Positions 34,030-43,007 of a stretch of 64,000 nucleotides of DNA are shown piece after piece (the stretch's first letter is position 1; each line of letters begins with the position of its first letter). Position numbers and translations under genes: made by a program. The stretch is taken from contig CM062294.1 of NCBI GenBank assembly GCA_031216915.1, forward strand, positions 392,389,217-392,453,216, given 5' to 3'. The notes beneath the pieces were generated by a model. It made no database searches. It was not told the origin of the DNA and was given only the letters and a program-made list of their open reading frames with translations. The DNA is from Pictodentalium vernedei (lineage: Eukaryota > Mollusca > Scaphopoda > Dentaliida > Dentaliidae).

Positions 34030-34985
34030 ACTATGCGGCTAAGTGGAAGGTTTTTCGTCGTTGGTGTAGGGATCATTCTGTAGATATATTTGATCCCTCT
34101 ATACCAGACATTGCAAACTTTCTAGTATACTTGTTTGACGAAATCAAACTGCAGCCTGTTACTATAAAGGGTTATAGATCTATGTTATCTGATACCTATG
34201 CACATCATGATAGTTTACAAATTGGATCTAATGTCTCTTTATCGAAGTTGGTTAGAAACTTTTCGATAAATAGACCCAGAACTCTTAGATTAATTCCTAA
34301 GTGGAATTTAGCTTGGGTTCTCCTTAAATTGAAGGAAAAGCCATTTGAACCTCTTGGGACAGTAGATTTCAAATTCTTATCTTATAAGACAGCTTTTCTC
34401 TTAGCTTTCTCTTCTGCCAGAAGAGTCAGTGAGCTTCATGCACTATCGGTGGATGATTCTCATTATCGTATTGTTGGGAACACTATCACCTTCACTACTA
34501 ATGTGGGTTTTTTAGCTAAGAATCAGGCTCCTAATAAATATCCGGAACCTATTGTTATTAAGGCTCTTCCGTCTTCAGACGGGCGTAGGCCTTTACTCTG
34601 TCCTGTTAGAGCACTATGTATCTATAAACAGAGATCTCAGTTTATCAGAAAGGGACGGAAACGTTTCTTTCTGTCTTTGATGCCTAATAGAAAGGACATT
34701 TCAGTCCATTCTATTGCTAGATGGATTCAGTTAACTATCCGTACTGCTTATGAAGATTTATCTTCTTCTCAGCAGTCTGTGCTTAAGATTTCTGCTCATG
34801 AAGTAAGAGCTCTTTCTACTTCCTGGGCTTATTCTAATAGTGTTGCTATTACAGATTTAATGAAGGCTGCTTATTGGTCTCAGCCATCCACATTTACGAA
34901 TTTTTATCTCAGAAATATTGAGTCCATTTCTGGAGACCTGCATTGTTTAGGTCCGTTATCTGTTGCTCAGAATGTCGTCCACTAA
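33768..34985 (+). CDS. DIRS-C tyrosine recombinase, intact (405 aa)
   Basis: The start is taken at the ATG 33768 (MQDSVGSIS), shared with B at 26988. It lies -1 relative to RT-RNase H and overlaps it by 262 nt. The N-terminal half (KWKVFRRWCRDHSVDIFDP ... YLFDEIKLQPVTIKGYRSML) looks like a core-binding domain. The catalytic half has AFSSARRVSELHALS (Arg I), SAHEVRALSTSWAY (His-x-x-Arg) and FTNFYLRNIES (Tyr), the R-H-R-Y tetrad of the family. It is expected to integrate circular cDNA without target duplication. The frame also runs open far upstream through RNase H, so the start is inferred. Confidence 0.88.
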   Translation: MQDSVGSISVATETVDKSTQVSVVGPTAEASSTRGSSFAGEIAPTPSQPARSQPSRFSVVRSFLHGKHFTGRAVDAISNCRRTSSSLNYAAKWKVFRRWCRDHSVDIFDPSIPDIANFLVYLFDEIKLQPVTIKGYRSMLSDTYAHHDSLQIGSNVSLSKLVRNFSINRPRTLRLIPKWNLAWVLLKLKEKPFEPLGTVDFKFLSYKTAFLLAFSSARRVSELHALSVDDSHYRIVGNTITFTTNVGFLAKNQAPNKYPEPIVIKALPSSDGRRPLLCPVRALCIYKQRSQFIRKGRKRFFLSLMPNRKDISVHSIARWIQLTIRTAYEDLSSSQQSVLKISAHEVRALSTSWAYSNSVAITDLMKAAYWSQPSTFTNFYLRNIESISGDLHCLGPLSVAQNVVH

Positions 34986-35590
34986 ACAGTTGCAACTATA
35001 GTTATGCAGGCTTTCTGTTCCGGCAGTGACTCCGTCCGGCTGCCCTCTTCGCTCTGGGCTATTTGACCCAGGGCAAGGGGAAGGGGGGGGGGGGGGGGGG
35101 GGCGGGTGTTCCCTTAGGTCACCTGCTTTATAGTGAAAAGCAAGGGAATGCCTCCTCCAAGTCAGTATTTCTGAGTCGCTTCCGGGATGGTTTTAAAGTG
35201 TAATATTAATGTTTAATTCATTCATGTCTTATTTTTAAAGTGTAGCTCGGTGTGAAGCATTTGTATATGTCAAGTGTCAAACGGGCTTTAATATACAATA
35301 CTCGGACACTTTTAAATGACTATAAAGAGTCTCAATTCTCTGGACTACTTTATTTATTGGCTTGCTTTAAAAATAATTAGTATAAGGGTTATACTGGATG
35401 TTAATAGAGAACATGAATGTTATTGTGCTCAATTATTAAGGGTAGTGTATCTTTCTAATTTAATATTAAATAAGAAAGATACATGTAAAGCCTAATACTC
35501 CTTTTCTCCTTAAGGGGTTACCTCTTTACTATATAGTTGAGCTTATTGGATTTTTCTCTATGTCCTAGGCCCTCCAGCCTGTTTACTATT
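34986..35590 (+). other. DIRS-C 3' untranslated region with poly-G
   Basis: Non-coding. The G-run at 35083-35102 starts 98 bp after the recombinase stop and is followed by GCGGGTGTTCCC. The sequence then has TTTTAAAGTGTAGCTCGGTG and ends just before the ICR at CCTCCAGCCTGTTTACTATT. Confidence 0.8.
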
Positions 35591-35679
35591 CAGCTAAGTC
35601 TGGGTCATTGGTACAGTATAAAAATGTTAAAAAATTTATAGTAATTTATATATTTTTTATACTTACCAATGACCCAGAC
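35591..35679. repeat. ICR of DIRS-C
   Basis: 35591-35625 is the complement of the left terminus (28871-28905). 35626-35679 is the complement of the right terminus (35929-35982). The two halves meet at AAAAAT/GTT. This is the only intact ICR whose two partner termini are both present and uninterrupted in the window. Confidence 0.92.
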
Positions 35680-35982
35680 GGGGATGGCCCTCCCTGGAGT
35701 TGGGAACTCTTGCCTCCCCGCTGAGTACATAGCGCTGACCAGGCACTGCCAGTAAGAATGATAATTGGCGCCAATTTCGGGACGACTGCGTCACTGCGCA
35801 TGCGCAGTAGAGGCGTAGTATGAAGGTCCTTTAGGACATGATTTCTTTTTGTTTTGGATGCAAATTTTGGGGATTGGGGGGCAAAATTTGTGTTTGGCCC
35901 TGGTTTTGTTAGAGTTAGCACCAGCTAAGTCTGGGTCATTGGTAAGTCTAAAAAATATATAAATTACTATAAATTTTTTAAC
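35680..35982. repeat. Right terminal segment of DIRS-C
   Basis: 35680-35754 is unique to the right side (GGGGATGGCCCTCCC ... CTCCCCGCTGAGTACATAGC). 35755-35982 is the inverted arm matching 28871-29064. The outermost AT-rich 26 nt has no counterpart in the left arm but is present, complemented, in the ICR. Confidence 0.88.
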
Positions 35983-36311
35983 TTTTTATACTTACCAATG
36001 ACCCAGACGGGGATGGCCCTCCCAGGAGTTGGGAACTCTTACCTCCCCGCTGAGTACATAGCGCTGACCAGGCACTGCTTGTAAGAATGATAATTGGCGC
36101 CAATTTCGGAACGTCCTTGACACTGCGCATGCGCAGTAAGGGCAAAGTATGGAGGTCCTTTAGGACATGATTTCTTTTGGTTTTAGATGCAAATTTTGGG
36201 GATTGGGGGGCAAAATTTGTGTTTGGCCCTAGATTTTTTAGAGTTAGCACCAGCTATGTCTGGGTCATTGGTAAGTATAAAAAATATATAAATTACTATA
36301 AATTTTTTAAC
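35983..36311. repeat. Rest of DIRS-B ICR and right terminal arm
   Basis: It begins with the severed ICR end (35983-36008), then the right-side segment and the inverted arm (about 36085-36311). The variants match B's left arm rather than C's: CTAGATTTTTTAGAG, TTTTGGTTTTAGATGC and CGTCCTTGACACTGCGC. Confidence 0.9.
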
Positions 36312-36777
36312 TTTTCAGCTTGATAGGGTGATAACTTCCACAAACGTCAACCGATTTGACTGATATTTGGCACATGAGTGTCAAGGAATAATGTCTCAAT
36401 CGAGTGTGAATACGGGCTCAGTCCAATGTACGACCAAGCCTGAATAAAAGCAATCTAACAATGCAGATGGAGGTCCTCAGAGACTGAATTTTTTTATGCT
36501 ATCCCCAACAGTGGGCTAGAATCCCCCAATATATCCTCTGGGTTCCCCTTTCTGTTTAGACCGGAGACTTGGATTCAGACTGAGGTTCACAGAGGGTAAA
36601 TTTAGTGATGCTCACCAAATTCACCCTCTGAGGACCCCATTCAGCTGATAACAGTCTGCTTATTTTCAGACTTGTGTACAGCAGCAGAATTATTGGGCTG
36701 ACTTGGTAATTTTTTGCAAATTTTGTGCTTGATAGCGCGATAACTTAAACAAACATCATCCGATTTGATTCATTTTT
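36312..36777 (+). repeat. 160-bp array (resumed) with an embedded repeat
   Basis: 36312-36430 continues the array unit cut by DIRS-B. About 36430-36700 is a different sequence with a short inverted repeat (CTCTGAGG/CCTCAGAG type) that recurs, reversed and diverged, at about 61080-61260. 36700-36777 is array sequence again (GTGCTTGATAGCGCGATAAC). Confidence 0.7.
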
Positions 36778-37953
36778 ATGTGTTCCCATACTATGTATGG
36801 TATACATAATGCCGGCATCCGGGGTGGCCATCCATCATGTGTCCATCCATCTGTCCGTCCGTCTATCTGTCCGTCTGGCATCCGTATCCATTTCTTTGTC
36901 ATTCAATAACTTGAAAAATATTGCTTGGATTGTCAAGTTACTTTATATTTATGTTCAGGTTACTGATGTGCCGAGCTGTATAGTTTTTGGTGTAAATCTG
37001 TTAATTTGATCCTGAGATATTAACCCTTTATCCTTCAAATTGAAAATTCCTCCAATCTCTTTGGCATTCGATAACTTGAAAAATATTGCTTGGATTGTCA
37101 AGTTACTTTACATTTGTGTTCAGGTTACTGATGTGCCAAGCTGTATAGTTTTTGGTGTAAATCTGTTATTTTGATCCTGAGATATTAACCCTTTTTCCTT
37201 CAAATTGAAAATTCCTCCAATCCCTTTGGCATTCGATAACTTGAAAAATATTGCTTGGATTGTCAAGTTGCTTTTTATTTATGTTCAGGTTACTGATGTG
37301 CCGAGCTGTATAGTTTTTGATGTAAATCTGATAATTTAGTCCTGAGATATTAACCCTTTATCCTTTAAATTGAAAATTCCTCCAATCCCTTTGACATTCG
37401 ATAACTTGAAAAATATTGCTTGGATTGTCAAGTTAATTTATATTTGTGTTCAGGTTACTGATTTGCCGAGCTGTATAGTTTTTGGTGTAAATCTGTTATT
37501 TTGATCCTGAGATATTAACCCTTTATCCTTCAAATTGAAAATTCCTCCAATCCCTTTGGCATTCGATAACTTGAAAAATATTGCTTGGATTGTCAAGTTA
37601 CTTTATATTTGTGTTCATGTTACTGATGTGCCGAGCTGTATAGTTTTGGGTGTAAATCTGATAATATTAACCCTTTATCCTTCAAATTGAAAATTCCTCC
37701 AATCCCTTTGGCATGAGATAACTCAAAAAATATCAGTCTGATTGTCATTTTACTTTATATATTTATTCAGGTTACTGATGTGCTGTGCTGTATAGATTTT
37801 TTATGTAAATCTGATAATTTGATCCGGAGATATTAACCCTTTATCCATCAAATTAGACACACCTCCAATCCATTTCTATATGTACCCAATGTTGGCATCC
37901 GTGGTGGCCCTCTGTCATACAGCTTTCTACTAGTTGCGCGTATGGGTACACAT
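36778..37953. mobile_element. TIR-bounded element with a 160-bp tandem core
   Basis: It opens ATGTGTTCCCATAC (36778) and closes GTATGGGTACACAT (37953), a TIR of about 14 bp with one mismatch. Both ends carry a GGCATCCG(G/T)GGTGGCC(A/C)TC stretch in direct orientation. The core has about six units of roughly 160 bp (CATTCGATAACTTGAAAAAT, ATTGCTTGGATTGTCAAGTT, CAGGTTACTGATGTGCCGAG, GATATTAACCCTTTATCCTT). It interrupts the 160-bp AGCTTGATAG array. There is no transposase and the superfamily is undetermined. Confidence 0.7.
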
Positions 37954-38319
37954 CTGACAATTTCATTGGCCTATTTTGGTTATATGGTTTTCTGACAAGA
38001 TTATCTCAATCGAGTTCGAAAATGGGCTCGGTCTGATATAAGACAGAAAAATTATTGGGATGACTTGGGTCATTTTTTCCGAATTTTGTGCTCGATAGCG
38101 AGATAACTTGAACAAATGTCAACCAATTCATTTTCGTTATGTGGGTTTCCAGGAACATTTTCTTGATTGAGTTAAAAATTGGGCTGGTTAAATAATATAT
38201 AATATATATAATGGAGGTTGTCTTAAGTTCAAATCTGCCCCAGGTCACCCAACAACAATTGGTTCCAAGCTTCAAATACCAAGCAGACGTTCAAGTCAAA
38301 AGGCAGACACAACTGCCAA
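37954..38319. repeat. End of the 160-bp array and unassigned sequence
   Basis: 37990-38195 is a diverged array unit (CAATCGAGTTCGAAAATGGG, GTGCTCGATAGCGAGATAAC). 38200-38319 is AT-rich and leads into the Penelope-like fragment, probably its upstream sequence. Confidence 0.6.
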
Positions 38320-38620
38320 AGCAGAAATATGTTTTACCTTTTGACCTGTAACATATGCAAAATAAAATATGTCGGTGAGACTAAACGTGCATTTCGCATC
38401 CGTATCTTGAAAAATTTAAGGGAAATTAGAAACAAACTTGATAAACCCATCAGCAAACACTATAATAAACTAGACCACTTGTCCGACAATTTGGATTCTG
38501 TATTATTGACGTACTTCAGAGTGGCCCTAACTTCGACAAAAACACACGAATCAGGCTTGATAAGGAACTACATTGGATCTTTAACTTGAAAAACGCACAT
38601 CCTTATGGTTTGAACAGGCT
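38320..38620 (+). pseudogene. Penelope-like element, GIY-YIG endonuclease fragment
   Basis: The open frame reads VFYLLTCNICKIKYVGETKR, then AFRIRILKNLREIRNKLDKP with ISKHYNKLDHLSDNL after it. The CxxC-x-KYVGETKR-x-x-RxR pattern and the PxxKHFN-like segment are typical of the GIY-YIG nuclease at the C-terminus of Penelope-like retroelements, which nicks the target for priming. The reverse transcriptase is not seen upstream. It is a short 5' truncated remnant; the frame ends at 38589. Confidence 0.75.
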
Positions 38621-40044
38621 TGACTTTTAGTCTTTTTATTGTAAAAAATGGGCTCCGTTCATTTTTAGCTCAACTTTGACAAAGTCAAATTTGAGCTATT
38701 GTCATGGCCCGTCGTCCGTCTGTCCATCTGTCTGTACGTCAACAATTGGCTATGGCTCGGGCTAGAGGTCGTATTTTTAAACCGATCTTTACGAAACTTC
38801 TTGTGTACCTTTGTTATGACCCTGGGACGGGAACGAGTGTTTCTAGGTGTGGTCCGAAATTCAAGATGGCTGCCAGTGGCCATTTTGTACCGATGATGCA
38901 AAAATCAGTTTTTTGTACAGAACTTCAGTATGAAAGTTCTGATTTGAATAAAGTTTTGTATAAATGTTTAGTACCATGGGATACATCACATATAATACAG
39001 GTTTTTTTCTTGTGCATAAATTATGCAAATTAGACTGACTTTGATTTATTTAGTGTTACTTTCAGAGCTGTAAGTGCCAAGCTGCTATGGCTCGGGCTAG
39101 AGGCCGTATTTATGAACCAATCTTTACGAAACTTCTTGGGTACCTTTGTTATGACCGTGGGATGAGAACGAGTGTTTTTGGGTACAGTCCGAAATTCAAG
39201 ATGGTTGCCAGCAGCCATTTTGTACCGACGATGCAGAAATTTTTTTTTTGTACAGAACTTCCATATGAAAGCTCTGATTTGAATAATTTTTTCGAATGAA
39301 TGTTTAGTACCATGAGATACATTACATATCATATGGGTTTTTTTCTCGTGCTTATATTATGCAAATTAGACTAACTTTGATTTATTTAGTGTTACTTTCA
39401 GCACTGTAAGTGCAAATCCCTATACGGCTCGGGCTAGAGGCCGTATTTATGAACCAATCTTTACGAAACATCATGGGTACCTTTGTTATCACTGTGAGAC
39501 GAGAACGATTGTTTTGGGGGTCTGGTCGGAAATTCAAGATGGCCGCTGGCAGCCATTTTGTACAAAATTAGGGGCAATCAGATTTTTGCACAGAACTTCC
39601 ATATGAAAGCTCTGATTTGAATAATTTTTTGTATGAATGTTTAGTACCATGGGATACATTACATATAATATGGGTTTTTTTCTTGTGCGTAAATTATGCA
39701 AATTAGGCTAACTTTGATTTATTTAGTGTTACTTTCAGCACTGTGAGTGCAAACCCCAATACGGCTCGGGCTAGAGGCCGTATTTATGAATTGATCTTCA
39801 TGAAACTGCTTGGGTACATTTGTTATCACTGTGGGATCAGAAGGAGTGTTTTGGGGTCCAGTCTGAAATTCAAGATGGCTGCTAGCAGCCATTTTGTTCA
39901 AAATTAGGTGCAATGAGATGTTTGCGCACAACTTCCAAATGAAAGATCTGATTTGAATAAATTTTTGTATGAATTTTTAGTACCATGGGATACATTACAT
40001 ATAATACAGGGTTTTTTCTCATGCATAAATTATGCAAATTAGGG

Positions 40045-43007
40045 GTCTGGGTGGGACTTAGAAAATTTTGGACCAAAATCCGGAAATTAGTTTTTTGTTT
40101 TTTTTTGTGTTTTGGTCAATTTTAAGACCAAAAAAAAAAAAAAATTTTTATACTGAAAATTTGGGGTTCGGGTGGAAAATTTTTTTACGAAAATCCAGAA
40201 ATTAGTTTTTTGTTTTTTGATGGTTTTTGGTAAATTTTAAGAAGAAGAAGAAAAAATTTTAGTCTGAAAATATTTTGTTTGGGACTGAAAATTTCCACAC
40301 AAAAATAATAATCTTCAATGATTGGTCTTAATCTGTAGTCCATTACAGTCACCTTGTAATTCTTTTATTATTGTTGACTGAGCCACAACAAATACTAATT
40401 CCTGTCATATCCATTATTCATTTTACATCTTACGAACATTTACTGATGATACTTTAACACCTTGGTAGAGATATAGGCTTCCAACTGAGAGACCCTGCAT
40501 TCGAATGCCAGCTGCAGAAACTGTGTTGTGTCCTTGGATAAGACAGTTCATCCTCATCTCCTTCCTGTGGGCATGGTGGCGCTATGTACTAAATTGTACT
40601 TCGAGTTGATGCTGCACAGGTCTTCAACCAATTCTAATGTGGCTTGGGTTAGTATGTTAAAGGGTCTGGCAGACACTTGCTGCTACTTGTTGGTTCTCTC
40701 CTGGTACTCTGTCTTCCTCCACCTGTAAATCCGCTCAACCTGATGTGACTCTGGCTGTTAGAAGTGTAGTAAAGCCAAATAAACAAGATGCCCCACGGGG
40801 CCGGAAGTCCCTCGCCTTGTTGAATTTCATTTGAACAAACTAATATACACCTCAAATTCAACCTAAATACTAGCTAGCTAGTCATTATATGCATTGGTTT
40901 ATCAGAAGCGTTTTTAAGATTTGGACTCATTCTGAGGATATGACAACATGAAGGGTGAAGGGCAAAGTTTTTGGTATTGAACAAATCTGAATTGTCATTT
41001 CGCGACCTGCTTTCCAGTTTGTCCCAAGTGACATTTTGGGTGAAAGTATGGTTCGAGTACCGTTGGAACCGGAATTTGATTGCGCGATGACTGGTGGTGG
41101 AATCTGGGCCGTATCTTGTATCCCTTCCACGATATAAGCGATTATTGTTTATCCCAAGTGCATGCAAAGCACATTTTTTGAGTTTCAGGTTGCTCTGTAT
41201 CATCTAAATATGAAATATGAGATTTCCATTTTGTCTTAATCGACATCGCATGTACACAATGTTTACTTCGATCAATATGGAACTGAATGTTACACCCGAA
41301 CGTTAGTCAAACACTTCGACACAAGTTTCACGTTTGTATCCTGCAGATGCAGAGGAGACGTTAAAATTGTGTTGAAGTGTTTGACAAGTTGGCTGAAAAT
41401 GTTTAAACCAGTGATAAACCATTATTTAGGGAAAATTATGATGTCTTTGACGCCGTCTTCATTTTGGTAGAGGTCAAAATAGAACAGAAATAATCAACGG
41501 ATACCCACCTGAAAGCAAAGCGCGATGACGTTCAAAAGCAATCCCCCGACACATTTCTGTGGTGTACATTCACCCCCATGAATTAGTAAAGTCCAAGATG
41601 GCAGTTTCGAAACAGGCTTATTGAGTTAGTACTGTTGAACGGTACAGTTGAACAATGCAGACCAGTAGTTTGGCAGATGAAAATTTGAAAGTTTTCCCCA
41701 TTTCTCAGTGTTAAAATCTGAAGCACCATACTTGGAAGGTGTCTATTTAAGACCATTAAGGTACTGAAACCATCAATAAGGAGACCTGCTGCGATTTGTT
41801 ATTAATAAAGGGGGAGAGGGGAGCACTGCCAGACTTCCAAGAATTATTATGGCAGTCACTGCAGCTTGAAAGGCATATTTGATGGAAAAACACTTAAGAA
41901 TGGATTTGAACAAACTCTATTATCAACCCCTGCCTCACCGCTCCTTAAGGATGCTGTATACTGGGTATCAGAAGATTCTGATGGTTTGATCTGAAGAAGA
42001 GGATTGTTCAAAGACTGTTCCTCAGATATGTCTGTCTGTTTGTTCGTTATAATAATGGATATGGGGCCATACAGAGTACGGAAAATGGGTCTACTAGGGG
42101 TACTTTTCTATGGTGGAGGCCATCGTCAGGTTTAAAAAAGTCCAATGGGTGGGGGTACACCAAATGTTTTTTCACCGATATACTATTTCAAAGAGGCCAT
42201 CTGGATGTATTTTTTTCTCAGGAATCTCATGATGCAGCTTAAAAAAGTCCCTGTGGTGGGGGTGTGGTGTAGAGGGGCACCAAAAGTTATAATGTCTGTC
42301 CAAATGAATATGGGGCCATCCAGAGTACCCAAAGAGTACCCAAAATGGGTCTACTTGGAGTATTTCTTTTATGGCAGAGGCCATCGTCAGCAGGACTTAA
42401 AATTACACGTGAATCGATTCTTGTAATGATTCTGGCAAACTACAGTAGTGCATATCCAAGTGGATTTCCGTCAATTTACTGCATGGATTTACTTAACATA
42501 AAATGGTTTTGATTCATAATGACGTTCTGATGGGGGCGTATCATGAAATATATAATTATGAGTAACTGTCCATTCACATTTTCGTGAGTTTGACATCAAA
42601 TCCAGTCATGGCTCCTGCAAACTCAAGAAAATGTGAAGCATGTGGTAAATCATGGGTGGAAATGTTAACTTATTTTGTGATCTCTCCAGCAACATTCAGC
42701 TAGTGTTTTACAGAATTTCATATCATTTATTGGTGTTTATGGTCACATATTTATGCACAATGGCTATTCATGAGCACAACATGGAGATAAAGTCAAGGGT
42801 TGTCAATCATTTATACCCCATGTTGCACATTTTAGAAGATTTCCACCTCTATCATTGGCGTCTGGGTCCTATTTTACCCAGAAAACAGAACTTGTTTACC
42901 ACAGTAAACAAGCACTGCTTTACTTCATGGATTCCCATAGAGGATTTCATATCATGGTTTAAATGGATTCGCGTGAATATATTTGCATGATACCAGACAA
43001 ATTTTAA
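40045..43007. other. Non-unit sequence inside the 335-bp array
   Basis: 40050-40290: two copies of a roughly 130-bp AT-rich unit (GAAATTAGTTTTTTG). 40455-40790: SINE relic (listed separately). 40860-42050: apparently unique, no gene seen. 42060-42400: two copies of a roughly 240-bp unit (TATGGGGCCAT...GAGTACCC / GGCCATCGTCAG). 42725-42785: short minus-strand piece of the SINE 3' end (ATTGGTGTTTATGGTCACAT). The rest is unassigned. Confidence 0.5.
40455..40790 (+). mobile_element. Old SINE relic with degenerate tRNA-like head
   Basis: TTGGTAGAGATATAGGCTTC and GCATTCGAATGCCAGCTGCA correspond to the A-box and B-box region of the SINE at 16873. They are followed by TTGTGTCCTTGGATAAGACA, GTCTTCAACCAATTCTAA, GTTGGTTCTCTCCTGGTACT and TCTTCCTCCACCTGTAAA. 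It is much diverged, so older than the two full copies. Confidence 0.7.

Larger units (their letters stand above)
28871..35982 (+). mobile_element. DIRS element C, structurally complete (7,112 bp)
   Basis: The left terminus ATTTTTATACTGTACC is at 28871 and the right terminus ...AAATTTTTTAAC at 35982. It is inserted in the ICR of B with no target duplication. The left inverted arm is 28871-29064 and the right arm 35755-35982. The outer tip of the right arm is about 26 nt longer than that of the left. The ICR is at 35591-35679. Gag and recombinase are open; RT-RNase H has indels and a YLDN box. Nesting makes C younger than B. It could have moved only with an RT supplied in trans, or decayed after insertion. 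Confidence 0.93.
20950..36311 (+). mobile_element. DIRS element B, containing hAT copy 2 and DIRS-C
   Basis: The left terminus ATTTTTATACTGTACC starts at 20950. The right terminus ...AAATTTTTTAAC ends at 36311. The flanks ...ATAAACTAA and TTTTCAGCTTGATAGG join into an ordinary unit of the 160-bp array, so the whole 15.4 kb entered one site without a target duplication. Removing the hAT (1,144 bp plus one duplication) and DIRS-C (7,112 bp) leaves about 7.1 kb, similar to C. Its left arm (20950-22305 minus the hAT) and right arm (36085-36311) share private variants, for example CTAAAAAATCT and GTGTCAAGGACGTTCC, that C lacks. Confidence 0.92.

Noticed and set aside
32253..34985. Single 910-residue RT-recombinase protein in DIRS-C
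   Set aside because: The frame stays open only because of compensating indels and then reads RNase H in the wrong frame. RNase H is encoded in another frame from 33136.
20950..35982. Head-to-tail tandem array of DIRS-B and DIRS-C formed by recombination
   Set aside because: Nesting of C in the ICR of B explains the split ICR, the two right arms and their order without any loss of bases.
35655..36311. Two adjacent 300-bp units as an independent MITE family
   Set aside because: They look like MITEs with long inverted ends. However, each unit follows an ICR and carries the private variants of a particular DIRS left arm, so they are the right arms of C and B.
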